From Phocaeicola plebeius DSM 17135 (GTDB lineage: Bacteria > Bacteroidota > Bacteroidia > Bacteroidales > Bacteroidaceae), in contig NZ_DS990130.1 of NCBI RefSeq assembly GCF_000187895.1, forward strand, positions 558,001 to 622,000: a stretch of DNA of 64,000 bases, given 5' to 3'. A model generated the notes under the pieces. That model saw only the letters and a program-made list of their open reading frames with translations. It made no database searches and was not told the DNA's origin. The first letter of the stretch is position 1; every line of letters begins with the position of its first letter. This document shows positions 28,020 to 38,870 of the stretch, piece after piece. A program made the position numbers and the translations under genes.

Positions 28020-28053
28020 TTGGGCTTTTATTGTGTGGTGTGAAGTAATTTTG
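28020..28053 (+). promoter_or_regulatory. Probable promoter of the metal-efflux operon
   Basis: TTG at 28020-28022 and TAATTTTG at 28046-28053 are separated by 23 nt, at the long end of the allowed range. The start codon lies 28 nt further on. Confidence 0.5.
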
Positions 28054-28081
28054 TTTCCATCATCAATCAATACACAAGAAA

Positions 28082-31000
28082 ATGTTTAAGAAAATAGTCC
28101 GTTTTTCAATTCGAAAAAAACTGTTTGTCGTGCTGACAACCTTGTTTTTAATGATTGGGGGCATTTATTCAATGCTGACATTGCCCATCGATGCAGTGCC
28201 CGACATTACCAATAATCAGGTACAGATTGTTACCGTGTCGCCCACTTTGGCCCCGCAGGAGGTGGAACAGTTGATTACTTTTCCGATAGAAGTGGCCATG
28301 AGCAACATCATGAATGTGGAGGAAATTCGTTCCGTGTCCCGTTTCGGCTTGTCGCTGGTGACCGTGGTGTTTAAGGAAAGTGTGCCCACATTGGATGCCC
28401 GTCAGCTGGTGAATGAACAGATACAAACCGTGGCCGGAGAAATACCTTCGGAGTTGGGTGTGCCGGAGATGATGCCCATTACCACCGGTTTGGGTGAAAT
28501 CTACCAGTATGTACTGAAAGTAGCTCCTGGGTATGAAGACAAGTATGATGCCATGGAGTTGCGTACCATTCAAGACTGGATTGTGAAAAGACAGCTTTCG
28601 GGTATTCCGGGTATCGTGGAAATCAACAGTTTCGGAGGATACCTGAAGCAATATGAAGTGGCTGTCGACCCGGATGCCTTGTATTCGCTCAATATCACCA
28701 TCAGCGATGTGTACGATGCATTGAGCCGCAATAACCAGAATACCGGAGGTAGTTATATAGAAAAGGTAAACCGTGCGTATTACATCCGTTCGGAAGGTAT
28801 GATTACCGACTTGAAAGATATTGAACAGATTGTCGTGACCAATCGTGGAGGTATTCCTGTACATGTAAGCGACATTGCTAAAGTACGCTATGGGGCTCCC
28901 AAGCGTTTTGGTGCCATGACCAAGGATGGAGAAGGTGAATGCGTGGGAGGTATTGCCATGATGCTGAAAGGTGCCAATGCCAATGTGGTCACGCAGGAGT
29001 TGGAAAAACGCGTGGCGAAGGTACAGAAGATGCTTCCCGAAGGCGTCAGTGTAGAACCTTATCTGAATCGTTCAGAATTGGTGAACCGTAACATTTCGAC
29101 AGTTATCCGCAACTTGGTGGAAGGAGCCATTATTGTGTTCCTGGTATTGATTCTGTTCCTCGGCAATGTCCGTGCAGGATTGATTGTGGCTTCCGTAATC
29201 CCGTTAGCTATGCTTTTTGCCTTTATTCTGATGAGAGTGTTCGGTGTATCTGCCAACCTGATGAGTTTGGGAGCTATCGACTTTGGTATTGTGGTAGACG
29301 GTTCCATTGTGATATTGGAAGGAATTTTGGCACATATCTACGGCCGTCGGTTGATGGGGCGTACCCTCAGCAAAGAAGAAATGGATGCAGAGGTGGAGAA
29401 AGGAGCTGGCAATGTCGTACGAAGTGCCACGTTTGCCGTTCTGATTATTCTGATTGTGTTCTTCCCTATATTGACTTTGACCGGAATCGAAGGAAAATAC
29501 TTTACCCCGATGGCCAAGACGCTGGTGTTCTGTATTATCGGTGCTCTGTTGCTGTCGCTGACTTATGTGCCGATGATGGCTTCCTTGTTCCTGAAACGTA
29601 CGGTATCGGTAAAACCGACATTGGCCGACCGCTTTTTTGAGAAATTGAACCGTGTATATCGCTGTGCACTGGACTTCTGCCTGTCGCATGTATGGGGTAC
29701 GCTGGTGTCAGCCTTTACCTTATTAATACTCTCGTTCTTCCTGTTTACCCGCTTGGGCGCCGAGTTTATTCCAACTCTCGACGAAGGTGACTTTGCCATG
29801 CAGATGACGCTTCCGGCAGGTAGTTCATTGAGCCGTAGCATCGAGGTGTCGCTTGAGGCTGAAAAGAAACTGAAGCAGGATTTTCCGGAAATCAAGCATG
29901 TGGTTGCCAAGATTGGTACTGCAGAGGTCCCGACCGATCCGATGGCGGTAGAGGATGCCGACGTGATGATTGTGATGAAGCCTTTCAGTGAATGGACATC
30001 GGCCAGCAGTCGGGCAGAGATGGTAGAGAAGATGAAGAAGTCATTGGAAACAGTAGAAGGGGCAGAATTCAACTTCAGCCAGCCTATTCAGTTGCGTTTC
30101 AATGAGTTGATGACGGGTGCCAAAGCCGACATTGCTATCAAACTGTATGGAGAGGATATGGCTGAGTTGTATGCCAAGGCCAAAGAAGCTGCGAAATTTG
30201 TGGAACAGGTGCCTGGAGCCGCTGATGTGTTGGTGGAGCAGGCCATGGGACTTCCGCAATTGTTGGTGAAGTATGACCGCTCTAAAATAGCCCGTTATGG
30301 CATTGACATAGAAGAGTTGAATTCCATTATTCGTACGGCATACGCTGGAGAAACCGCCGGGGTAGTCTTTGAAAACGAACGTCGTTTCGACCTGGTACTT
30401 CGTTTGGATAACGAAAAGGTGAAGGACTTGAATATCGACAAACTGTTTGTCCGCACGGGAGAAGGTATTCAGATACCGGTCAGCGAGGTAGCCAGCATTG
30501 ATTTGGAAAACGGTCCTTTGCAGATTAACCGCGATGCGACCAAACGACGGATTGTCATTGGGGTCAATGTGCGCGATGCCGATATTCAGCAGGTAGTAGA
30601 GCAGATACGTACCTCTCTGGAAAAAAATATCAAGTTGAAACCGGGATACTACTGGGAATACGGTGGACAGTTTGAGAACTTGCAGAATGCCGTGCGTACC
30701 CTGAGCATTGTCATTCCGATTGCGCTGATGCTGATTCTGCTGTTGCTGTTCTTTGCCTTCCGCAGTGTTATCTATTCATTGGTTGTCTTTTCTACAGTGC
30801 CCTTGTCACTGATTGGTGGTGTGGTAGCTCTGTGGCTGCGCGGACTTCCGTTCAGTATTTCAGCCGGCGTAGGATTCATTGCCCTGTTTGGTGTAGCCGT
30901 GTTGAACGGTATTCTGATGATTAACCATTTTAATGATTTGCGAAAAGAAAAAACATATACCATGTGTACGAACCGAATTATTGCAAAAGGATGTCCTCAT

Positions 31001-32416
31001 CTGTTGAGACCTGTCTTCCTGACCGGATTGGTAGCTTCATTGGGCTTTGTGCCGATGGCCGTAGCTACTTCTGCCGGTGCCGAGGTACAGCGTCCGCTGG
31101 CCACGGTAGTGATTGGTGGGCTGATAGTGTCTACTGTTTTGACCCTGATTGTCATTCCGGTATTTTATCGTCTGGTAAATGTGATAGCCCATCTGTGGGG
31201 CCGGAAAAAACACCGTGCACGGTTGGGGCGCAAGGCGGGTATGACGTGTATGTTGCTCCTTGCAGCTGTATCCGTTTCTGCAGTTACTCCGCAGAAAGCA
31301 ATTACCCTGGATGAGGCGGTAGAAATAGCCTTGCAGAACCATCCCCGTCTGAAGATGGCCAGTGCGGAGATTGAACGCAGCCGCGCAGCCCGTGGTGAGG
31401 TGTGGGATGGAGGAAATACCTCGTTCAGCTATTCCTGGGGACAATTGAACGGAGAATACAAGAAAGATAATGAACTGGCCGTGGAACAGTCGTTAGGCTC
31501 TTTGCTGACTCCTTTTTATAAGAATGCGCTGGTGAATGCCCAGGTAACCACTGGTACTCATTACCGTGACATGGTGAAGAAAGAGATTGTGGCCGAAGTG
31601 AAACGTGCCTGGGTATATTATCAGTATGCTTTCCACCTGTATCATTTGTATGGAGCGCAAGAAGAACTGGCCTTGAAATTGCGTGAGAGCGGTGACTTGC
31701 GTTATCAGCAGGGAGATATTGACCAGACGGAGCGTAATATGATTGCAACACTTGCTGCCGAACTTCACACTCGCAGCCTGCAGGCGCGGGAGGAGATGGA
31801 ACTGGCTTCCCGCCGTTTCGCCTGGGCATGCTATGCCGGTGAGCAGGTGGTTCCCAATGACAGTTCATTGGCTGTGCTTCCGCTGTCCTTGCAAGACCGG
31901 ATGCTTTCGGCCCCTCATCTGAACTATTTTGCCAGTCAGGTACAGGAAAAGAAATCACAGCTCCGGATAGAACGGAGCAAGTTCTTCCCGGAGTTCTCGC
32001 TGGGTTATGTCCGTCAGAAAATTGCTCCGCTGAATGGCTTGAATTCGTGGATGGTGGGAGTGTCTTTCCCCATTCTGTTCTTCCCGCAGCGCAGTCGCAG
32101 CAAGCAGGCAAAGGTAAGCCTGCAGATTGCTCAATGGGAAGCCGACCAGAACCGTGTGCAACTGAATAACAAGGTGGAGGAACTTTACCGTCGTGTGCGC
32201 CAGCAGCAGGAAAGTCTGGATTATTATGCCAAGGCTGCGTTGAAAGAGGCGGATGCTTTGCAGGAAAGTGCCTTGATGAAGTTCAAGGAAAGTGAAATCA
32301 ACATTACGGAGTTTGTGCAGAGTCTGAATGCTTCCCGTGACATTCGCCGGAATTATATTGAGACAGTGTATGCATACAATGTATCCGTGTTGGAAATCGA
32401 ATTATATACAGAATAA
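28082..32416 (+). CDS. Heavy-metal RND efflux pump (CusA/CzcA type) fused to a TolC-like outer-membrane channel
   Basis: The 1444-residue product joins two parts. Residues 1 to about 1050 are an HME-type RND transporter with about 12 membrane helices. The metal-proton relay of the CzcA group is intact in helix 4: Asp400, Asp406 and Glu413 in DFGIVVDGSIVILE. Residues from about 1075 are a TolC/CusC-like outer-membrane factor with long coiled-coil segments. At the joint, basic residues (KKHRARLGRK) precede a hydrophobic stretch from Met1054 ending in VSA/VTP (1065-1070), which looks like a signal peptide. Such fusions occur in Bacteroidota. The channel half must reach the outer membrane, so cleavage or internal initiation at 31241 is likely (inference). 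The metal is not known. Confidence 0.92.
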   Translation: MFKKIVRFSIRKKLFVVLTTLFLMIGGIYSMLTLPIDAVPDITNNQVQIVTVSPTLAPQEVEQLITFPIEVAMSNIMNVEEIRSVSRFGLSLVTVVFKESVPTLDARQLVNEQIQTVAGEIPSELGVPEMMPITTGLGEIYQYVLKVAPGYEDKYDAMELRTIQDWIVKRQLSGIPGIVEINSFGGYLKQYEVAVDPDALYSLNITISDVYDALSRNNQNTGGSYIEKVNRAYYIRSEGMITDLKDIEQIVVTNRGGIPVHVSDIAKVRYGAPKRFGAMTKDGEGECVGGIAMMLKGANANVVTQELEKRVAKVQKMLPEGVSVEPYLNRSELVNRNISTVIRNLVEGAIIVFLVLILFLGNVRAGLIVASVIPLAMLFAFILMRVFGVSANLMSLGAIDFGIVVDGSIVILEGILAHIYGRRLMGRTLSKEEMDAEVEKGAGNVVRSATFAVLIILIVFFPILTLTGIEGKYFTPMAKTLVFCIIGALLLSLTYVPMMASLFLKRTVSVKPTLADRFFEKLNRVYRCALDFCLSHVWGTLVSAFTLLILSFFLFTRLGAEFIPTLDEGDFAMQMTLPAGSSLSRSIEVSLEAEKKLKQDFPEIKHVVAKIGTAEVPTDPMAVEDADVMIVMKPFSEWTSASSRAEMVEKMKKSLETVEGAEFNFSQPIQLRFNELMTGAKADIAIKLYGEDMAELYAKAKEAAKFVEQVPGAADVLVEQAMGLPQLLVKYDRSKIARYGIDIEELNSIIRTAYAGETAGVVFENERRFDLVLRLDNEKVKDLNIDKLFVRTGEGIQIPVSEVASIDLENGPLQINRDATKRRIVIGVNVRDADIQQVVEQIRTSLEKNIKLKPGYYWEYGGQFENLQNAVRTLSIVIPIALMLILLLLFFAFRSVIYSLVVFSTVPLSLIGGVVALWLRGLPFSISAGVGFIALFGVAVLNGILMINHFNDLRKEKTYTMCTNRIIAKGCPHLLRPVFLTGLVASLGFVPMAVATSAGAEVQRPLATVVIGGLIVSTVLTLIVIPVFYRLVNVIAHLWGRKKHRARLGRKAGMTCMLLLAAVSVSAVTPQKAITLDEAVEIALQNHPRLKMASAEIERSRAARGEVWDGGNTSFSYSWGQLNGEYKKDNELAVEQSLGSLLTPFYKNALVNAQVTTGTHYRDMVKKEIVAEVKRAWVYYQYAFHLYHLYGAQEELALKLRESGDLRYQQGDIDQTERNMIATLAAELHTRSLQAREEMELASRRFAWACYAGEQVVPNDSSLAVLPLSLQDRMLSAPHLNYFASQVQEKKSQLRIERSKFFPEFSLGYVRQKIAPLNGLNSWMVGVSFPILFFPQRSRSKQAKVSLQIAQWEADQNRVQLNNKVEELYRRVRQQQESLDYYAKAALKEADALQESALMKFKESEINITEFVQSLNASRDIRRNYIETVYAYNVSVLEIELYTE

Positions 32417-32436
32417 AAATAAAAAAACATAGCAAG

Positions 32437-33354
32437 ATGAAACAATTTCTTTTTTTCTCAGCCTTATGCTACTCGTTGGTGATGGCCTCTTGCGGAGGTG
32501 GTGCCACTGAAAAAACATCCGATGAATCTACAGCGGTACAGTCCGTACAGCAGGATAGTCTTCAGGCATCTGCCGACAGCCTGAAGGTGGACGGTACTAC
32601 GGGAGCTACCCAGGTGGCCAATGCACCTTCTTTTAACGGCATCTTGATGATACCGCCACAGCAACACGCAACGATTACCCTTAGCATGGGAGGGGCTGTA
32701 CACAGTGTTTCTTTCCTTCCGGGCGATTATGTGCGTAAAAACCAGGTCATTCTGACGTTGGAGAATCCGGAATTCATTGCCTTGCAGCAAACCTGGCTCG
32801 ATGCAGCTGCGCAGACAGAATTCCTGGAAAAAGAATATCTTCGCCAGCAGAATCTGGCTTCACATGAGGCAGCTTCGCAAAAGCGGATGCAGCAGAGCAA
32901 GGCGGAATATTTGTCGATGAAGAGTCGTCTGGATGCAGCTGCAGCCCAGTTGCTGATTTTGGGAGTAGATGCCCGCAGTTTGCAGACAAAAGGTATTCAG
33001 CCTTATTTGGAAATAAAAGCACCTTTAAACGGCTATGTCACGAACATGAACGTGAACGTAGGAAAATATTTTAATGTAGGTGAGCCCGTGTGCGATGTGA
33101 TTGACAAGCAGGCCCCGATGCTGCAGCTTACAGCCTACGAAAAAGATCTGGATAAATTGAATGTGGGCGACCGTATGGAGTTCCATGTAAACGGAATGGG
33201 GAATGAAACCTTCGAAGCCGTACTGGTTTCCATTGACCAGATGGTAGACAATGCCAATCGTTCCATCAAAGTGTATGCCCGTGTAGCTCATCCGCAGAAA
33301 GATTTTCGTCCCGGCATGTATGTGTCGGCACGTAAGTCGGCAAAAAATGAATAA
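32437..33354 (+). CDS. RND efflux periplasmic adaptor lipoprotein (CusB/CzcB-like)
   Basis: The adaptor links the inner-membrane pump to the outer-membrane channel. The 305-residue product has a lipoprotein signal ending in MASC (Cys19), a low-complexity linker, half-lipoyl segments around GGAVHSVSFLPGDYVRKNQVILTLENPEF and IKAPLNGYVTNMNVNVGKYF, a short alpha-helical hairpin between them, and a beta-barrel domain. It is shorter than typical CzcB proteins and lacks His- or Met-rich metal-binding tails. It lies 20 bp after the pump gene and 9 bp before the kinase gene. Confidence 0.9.
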   Translation: MKQFLFFSALCYSLVMASCGGGATEKTSDESTAVQSVQQDSLQASADSLKVDGTTGATQVANAPSFNGILMIPPQQHATITLSMGGAVHSVSFLPGDYVRKNQVILTLENPEFIALQQTWLDAAAQTEFLEKEYLRQQNLASHEAASQKRMQQSKAEYLSMKSRLDAAAAQLLILGVDARSLQTKGIQPYLEIKAPLNGYVTNMNVNVGKYFNVGEPVCDVIDKQAPMLQLTAYEKDLDKLNVGDRMEFHVNGMGNETFEAVLVSIDQMVDNANRSIKVYARVAHPQKDFRPGMYVSARKSAKNE

Positions 33355-33363
33355 CTTTGCAGC

Positions 33364-34407
33364 ATGAAGCGAATCTGGAGTAATAAATATGTGCTGATAG
33401 TGAATGCCATCTCCATCATGGTGGCATTCCTTACGCATTTCCCGGAACTGATTACCTTGTCGAATCCGTATTCGGCCGACGGTCTTTCGTTTCCGGGCAT
33501 GCACTGGGCCGATGTGGGCAATGAGGTGCTGTTTACGTACCTTTCCCTTCTTTTTCTCTTTTTCCTGAATGAAGCTGTGTTCCGTTTCAATAGCGATATG
33601 GTATCTATCGGGTGGAAAAAGGTGGTTTGTTCGTTTGTGCTGACCTGGGTAGTAAGTAACCTGCTGGGCAAATGTTTTGTTTACCTGCATCAGCATTTCG
33701 ATGTGCCTGCCATTGATGCCATGCTTCATCATTATCTTCATCCTTTGCGTGATTTCCTGATAACCTGCATTGTGACGGGAAGCTGCTATTTCTTCCATCA
33801 GAACCGGAAGAGCCGTAAGATGTTGCTCGAAAACCAGCAGTTGCGCATGGAAAATGTCATCAATCAGTACGAGGCCTTGAAAAGCCAGTTGAACCCTCAC
33901 ATGCTGTTTAATTCGCTGAACACTTTGTACCTTTTGATTCGGGAATCGCCCGACAAGGCTCGCCATTATCTGGAAGAATTGTCGCGGGTGATGCGCTACA
34001 CTTTGCAGGACAATGAGTCGCATTCTGTGCCTTTGCGCGAGGAAATGGAATTTGTACAATCGTACATGTACCTTTTGCAGGTGCGTTATGAAGAGAATCT
34101 TCAGTTTGACATCCGTATCCATCCGGAACTGATGTCACGGAAATTGCCGCCCATGGCCTTGCAGTTATTGGTGGAGAATGCCGTGAAGCACAATGAAATC
34201 AGTAACCGCCGTCCGCTGACAGTGTCTGTGATAGCCGAAGGTGACACGGTGGAGGTGAGCAATCCGTTTCAGCCCAAACGGGGAGGGAGTGCTGGAATGG
34301 GTATCGGACTGGCAAATCTGGCCAAGCGCTATCAGTTGCTGTATAAAAAAGACATAATCGTAAAAGAGGAAAATCATCGTTTCACCGTTATTCTGCCTTT
34401 GATATGA
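33364..34407 (+). CDS. LytS/YehU-type sensor histidine kinase
   Basis: A 347-residue membrane kinase with four hydrophobic segments (about 10-28, 52-70, 85-105, 128-146) and very little extracellular domain. A short coiled coil leads to the His_kinase domain with phospho-acceptor His179 in LKSQLNPHMLFNSLN, followed by the ATP-binding N box (LLVENAVKHNEIS) and the glycine box GMGIGLANL. It overlaps the downstream regulator gene by ATGA. Its place in the operon suggests it senses the exported metal or the resulting membrane stress. Confidence 0.93.
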   Translation: MKRIWSNKYVLIVNAISIMVAFLTHFPELITLSNPYSADGLSFPGMHWADVGNEVLFTYLSLLFLFFLNEAVFRFNSDMVSIGWKKVVCSFVLTWVVSNLLGKCFVYLHQHFDVPAIDAMLHHYLHPLRDFLITCIVTGSCYFFHQNRKSRKMLLENQQLRMENVINQYEALKSQLNPHMLFNSLNTLYLLIRESPDKARHYLEELSRVMRYTLQDNESHSVPLREEMEFVQSYMYLLQVRYEENLQFDIRIHPELMSRKLPPMALQLLVENAVKHNEISNRRPLTVSVIAEGDTVEVSNPFQPKRGGSAGMGIGLANLAKRYQLLYKKDIIVKEENHRFTVILPLI

Positions 34408-35162
34408 AGACTTTGATTATAGAAGATGAGAAAGCGGCCTTGCGCAACTTGAAGGCCGTGATGCAGGAAGTGGACACCGATTTTGAAATCGTCGGCGAAG
34501 TGGACAGCATTTTCGACGGAGTGGAGTGGTTTCGCACGCATCCCATGCCGGAGCTGGTGTTTATGGACATCCATCTGGCCGATGGCTCAGCCTTCGACAT
34601 CTGTGCGCAGGTAGACATTACGTGCCCCATTATCTTTACTACGGCCTACGATGAATATGCCTTGCGGGCCTTCAAAGTGAATAGTGTGGCCTATCTGCTC
34701 AAGCCCATCAGCCGGACAGATTTGCAGGAGGCCATGCACAAACTGGAATTGCTGGGCGGACAGATGAAGGAAGAGAAACAGCCTGACTTGTCGGCCATCA
34801 TCCGTAGCTTGAAAAAGGAAGAGAATTACAAGACGCATTTTCTGGTGCCGGTGAAAGGAGATAAACTTTTGCCCGTATCGGTGGAGGCCATCCAGTATTT
34901 CTATATTTCCAACGGGCTGGTCAAGGCGGTAGACAGTGAGGGAAAAGAATTTGTTTTCTCCCAGTCGCTCGACGAACTGGGCGAGCAATTGAATCCGCAC
35001 GATTTCTTCCGGGCCAACCGACAGTTTATCGTGTCGCGAAAGGCTGTGTCCGACATCAGCCTGTGGTTCAACGGGAGGCTGGCCATTAACCTGAAGGTGC
35101 CGGTGCCCGAGAAAATCATCATCAGCAAGGCCAAAGCTTCGGAATTGAAAGACTGGTTCTGA
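34404..35162 (+). CDS. LytTR-family response regulator
   Basis: The 252-residue protein has an N-terminal receiver domain (phospho-acceptor Asp55 in LVFMDIHLADG, acidic pocket at EDE 7-9, conserved Lys in LLKPIS) and a C-terminal LytTR DNA-binding domain (about 145-245; FLVPVKGDKLLPV, ISNGLVKAV, FFRANRQFIVS). It forms a two-component system with the kinase it overlaps by 4 bp. LytTR proteins bind pairs of direct repeats; I could not identify such a pair upstream of the efflux operon. Confidence 0.93.
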   Translation: MKTLIIEDEKAALRNLKAVMQEVDTDFEIVGEVDSIFDGVEWFRTHPMPELVFMDIHLADGSAFDICAQVDITCPIIFTTAYDEYALRAFKVNSVAYLLKPISRTDLQEAMHKLELLGGQMKEEKQPDLSAIIRSLKKEENYKTHFLVPVKGDKLLPVSVEAIQYFYISNGLVKAVDSEGKEFVFSQSLDELGEQLNPHDFFRANRQFIVSRKAVSDISLWFNGRLAINLKVPVPEKIIISKAKASELKDWF

Positions 35163-35214
35163 TTTCGTAAGACGTGCGGTACTTGTCTGTCCGAAGTGAA
35201 ACCTCCTCTTCTCC

Positions 35215-35249
35215 TTTGTACTGTATCTCATATTTTTATATTATCTTTG
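35215..35249 (+). promoter_or_regulatory. Promoter of the YbiT-like ABC-F gene
   Basis: TTTG at 35215-35218 and TATCTTTG at 35242-35249 are separated by 23 nt, and the start codon follows 31 nt later. It indicates transcription separate from the two-component genes. Confidence 0.65.
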
Positions 35250-35271
35250 TGCCATAATTCAAAAAAGGTAG

Positions 35272-36900
<1,629 letters not shown>

Positions 36901-36908
36901 GACTCAAA

Positions 36909-37018
36909 AAACGCCTTTGCGTTTGGAAGAAAACGCAAGGACGTTTTGATCAAAACGCTTAGGCGTTTTACTTAAAGCGCAAGTACGTTTTTGTGGAAAC
37001 GCACTTGCGTTTTTTCTG
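36909..37018. repeat. Array B: five 22-bp tandem mini-hairpin units
   Basis: Units begin at 36909, 36931, 36953, 36975 and 36997, exactly 22 bp apart. Each has a 6-nt arm, 4-nt loop, 6-nt arm and 6-nt spacer: AAACGC-CTTT-GCGTTT, AAACGC-AAGG-ACGTTT, AAACGC-TTAG-GCGTTT, AAGCGC-AAGT-ACGTTT and AAACGC-ACTT-GCGTTT. It starts eight bases after the ABC-F stop codon. The last unit ends in GCGTTTTTT and could terminate transcription. The stem family is the same as in array A, 24 kb away. Confidence 0.9.
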
Positions 37019-37085
37019 TTCGTTAGGACTCCTTTGGAATATTATGAAAATATAGGTATAATCTTCAAATTATCAGTTAGTTATT

Positions 37086-38243
37086 ATGGACTCAACTTTA
37101 AATCCTACTCAAAAAACACACATTGTGTGGCTCGACGTGGTTCGTCTGGTAGCCATGTTCACTGTAGTATGCTGCCATTCGGCAGACCCGTTTAACTTCT
37201 ATCCGGGAGAACCTCCGGCCAATATTGCGGAAATCAAGTGGTGGGGTGCCGTGTACGGTTCCTTACTTCGTCCGTGTGTGCCTTTGTTTGTGATGATTAC
37301 AGGAGCTTTGCTGTTGCCGGTAAAAGGGGAGGTGGCACCATTTTATCGTAAACGCATCGGGCGTGTGTTCTGGCCTTTCCTTATTTGGTCGGTCATTTAC
37401 AATCTTTTCCCGTGGGTTACCGGGTTGCTGGGAGTAGCTCCGGAAGTCATTCTCGATTTTTTCCCGTATTCAGGTGAGGAGGTGATGCGCCAGTCACTCG
37501 ATGTATCGTTGGGATACATTGCACAGATGCCGTTTAACTTCTCTTTGCTAGACGTGCACATGTGGTACATTTATCTGCTTATCGGGCTGTATCTGTACAT
37601 GCCGGTATTTTCTGCCTGGGTGGAAAAAGCCAGCCGGAAAGCACAGCGCTGGTTCCTTGTGGCCTGGGGCGTGACGCTTTTTGTTCCTTATTACAGGGAG
37701 TTTGTAGGGCCTTACATCTGGGGTTCCTGTTCCTGGAACGAGTTTTATATGCTCTATATGTTTGCCGGATTCAACGGTTATCTGCTGTTAGGACATTATC
37801 TGCGTCACACGGAATGGAGCCTGGCAAAAACACTGGGATGGGGAATCCCTATGTTTGTCGTAGGTTTCTGTGTCACGTTCTTCGGTTTCCGTCACATGAC
37901 CGCATCGCCCGACTGCACGGAAGAACAGCTTGAACTTTTCTTCTACTATTGCTCACCGAACGTGGTGCTGATGACCATTCCATTATTCATGCTTTGCAAG
38001 AAAGTCCGTGTAAATAATCAGCAAATACAGAAAGCCCTTGCCAATCTGACGGTATGCGGTTTCGGAGTGTATATGATTCATTATTTCTTCACCGGTCCGA
38101 GCGTAGTGCTGGCCCGTATGTGTCACGTGCCTGTCGGATTGCAGATACCGTTTGCTGCGGTAGTTGCTTTCCTTGTATCGTGGGGACTGGTGATTCTGCT
38201 TCGCCGGTTAACTGGAAAGTATGCCCGTTATGTGGTAGGGTGA
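37086..38243 (+). CDS. Membrane acyltransferase (acyltransferase 3 family)
   Basis: A 385-residue inner-membrane protein with about ten helices. The N-terminal motif WLDVVRLVAMFTVVCCHSAD contains the conserved Arg and catalytic-site His of the acyltransferase 3 family, and an Arg-rich loop (YRKRIGRVFWPFLIWS) follows. Family members transfer acetyl or other acyl groups to sugars on surface polysaccharides or glycolipids. The acceptor is unknown and no glycan genes are adjacent. It converges with cdd, with only 6 bp between the stops. Confidence 0.88.
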   Translation: MDSTLNPTQKTHIVWLDVVRLVAMFTVVCCHSADPFNFYPGEPPANIAEIKWWGAVYGSLLRPCVPLFVMITGALLLPVKGEVAPFYRKRIGRVFWPFLIWSVIYNLFPWVTGLLGVAPEVILDFFPYSGEEVMRQSLDVSLGYIAQMPFNFSLLDVHMWYIYLLIGLYLYMPVFSAWVEKASRKAQRWFLVAWGVTLFVPYYREFVGPYIWGSCSWNEFYMLYMFAGFNGYLLLGHYLRHTEWSLAKTLGWGIPMFVVGFCVTFFGFRHMTASPDCTEEQLELFFYYCSPNVVLMTIPLFMLCKKVRVNNQQIQKALANLTVCGFGVYMIHYFFTGPSVVLARMCHVPVGLQIPFAAVVAFLVSWGLVILLRRLTGKYARYVVG

Positions 38244-38249
38244 GGGAGT

Positions 38250-38729
38250 TTATTTCAAAAACTCCCCGCCGAAAGATAAGGGTAATAAATCTTTGGTTCC
38301 GTCTATCTCGTAAATCGCTTTTTCTCCATATAGCAAAATACGCATAGGCTGCTGGTAGCGCTGTTCAGTTTCCAGTAATACCTGCCGGCAGGCTCCGCAA
38401 GGAGGAATCGGTGTATCGAGATAGCCGGATTCACTTCGGGCAGCGATGGCCAGTGTCAGCACAGGCTGGTCGGGATACTGGGAATTGGCATAAAACAGTG
38501 TGGTGCGTTCGGCACATAAACCGGAAGGGTAGGCCGCGTTCTCCTGATTCGTGCCCGTCACAATCATTCCGTTCTTCAGTAGGGCAGCGGCACCGACTGA
38601 GAATTTGGAGTAAGGCGCATAACTGCGTGAGGTGGCTTCTTTGGCTTTGTCTATCAGTTCACGGTCTTGTGGGGTAAGTTCATCGTATTGCAAGGAGTGG
38701 ATACGAATTTCAAGTTTGATTTCTTTCAT
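38250..38729 (-). CDS. cdd: Cytidine deaminase
   Basis: Cdd deaminates cytidine and deoxycytidine to uridine forms in pyrimidine salvage. The 159-residue protein is the small tetrameric type with three cysteine zinc ligands: CAE (in LCAERTTLF) and PCGACRQ; the Glu of CAE is the proton shuttle. The substrate-binding segment FSVGAAALLKNG is present. It carries its own -7 box, TATATTTG at 38755-38762. Confidence 0.94.
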   Translation of the reverse strand: MKEIKLEIRIHSLQYDELTPQDRELIDKAKEATSRSYAPYSKFSVGAAALLKNGMIVTGTNQENAAYPSGLCAERTTLFYANSQYPDQPVLTLAIAARSESGYLDTPIPPCGACRQVLLETEQRYQQPMRILLYGEKAIYEIDGTKDLLPLSFGGEFLK

Positions 38730-38754
38730 GGCTTTTGTTTTTGTAGTTGGTAAA

Positions 38755-38762
38755 CAAATATA
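38755..38762 (-). promoter_or_regulatory. -7 box for cdd
   Basis: The minus strand reads TATATTTG 25 nt before the cdd start. Confidence 0.6.
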
Positions 38763-38836
38763 AGTAAAAAAATGCTTTTCTCCCTGTTTTTCTGTATTTT
38801 TAAGTGTTTGCCCGTAAGCTTCTGTGGTGAATCGTT

Positions 38837-38844
38837 TATCTTTG
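38837..38844 (+). promoter_or_regulatory. -7 box for the LysM glucosaminidase gene
   Basis: TATCTTTG lies 26 nt before the start at 38871. The nearest TTTG upstream (38807-38810) is 26 nt away, too far for a standard -33. Confidence 0.6.
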
Positions 38845-38870
38845 TACGTTAAACGGTAAAGAAGAACTGC

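Noticed and set aside
27804-28081. CIRCE/HrcA site at grpE
   Set aside because: No TTAGCACTC-N9-GAGTGCTAA sequence is present; the inverted repeat found there is unrelated.
33025-34122. 365-codon open frame on the minus strand
   Set aside because: It is antisense to the adaptor and kinase genes, whose frames have clear domains; its His/Gln-rich composition is typical of an antisense shadow.
36903-37020. Ordinary terminator cluster
   Set aside because: The exact 22-bp spacing of five units and the lack of T-tracts on all but the last unit do not fit simple terminators.
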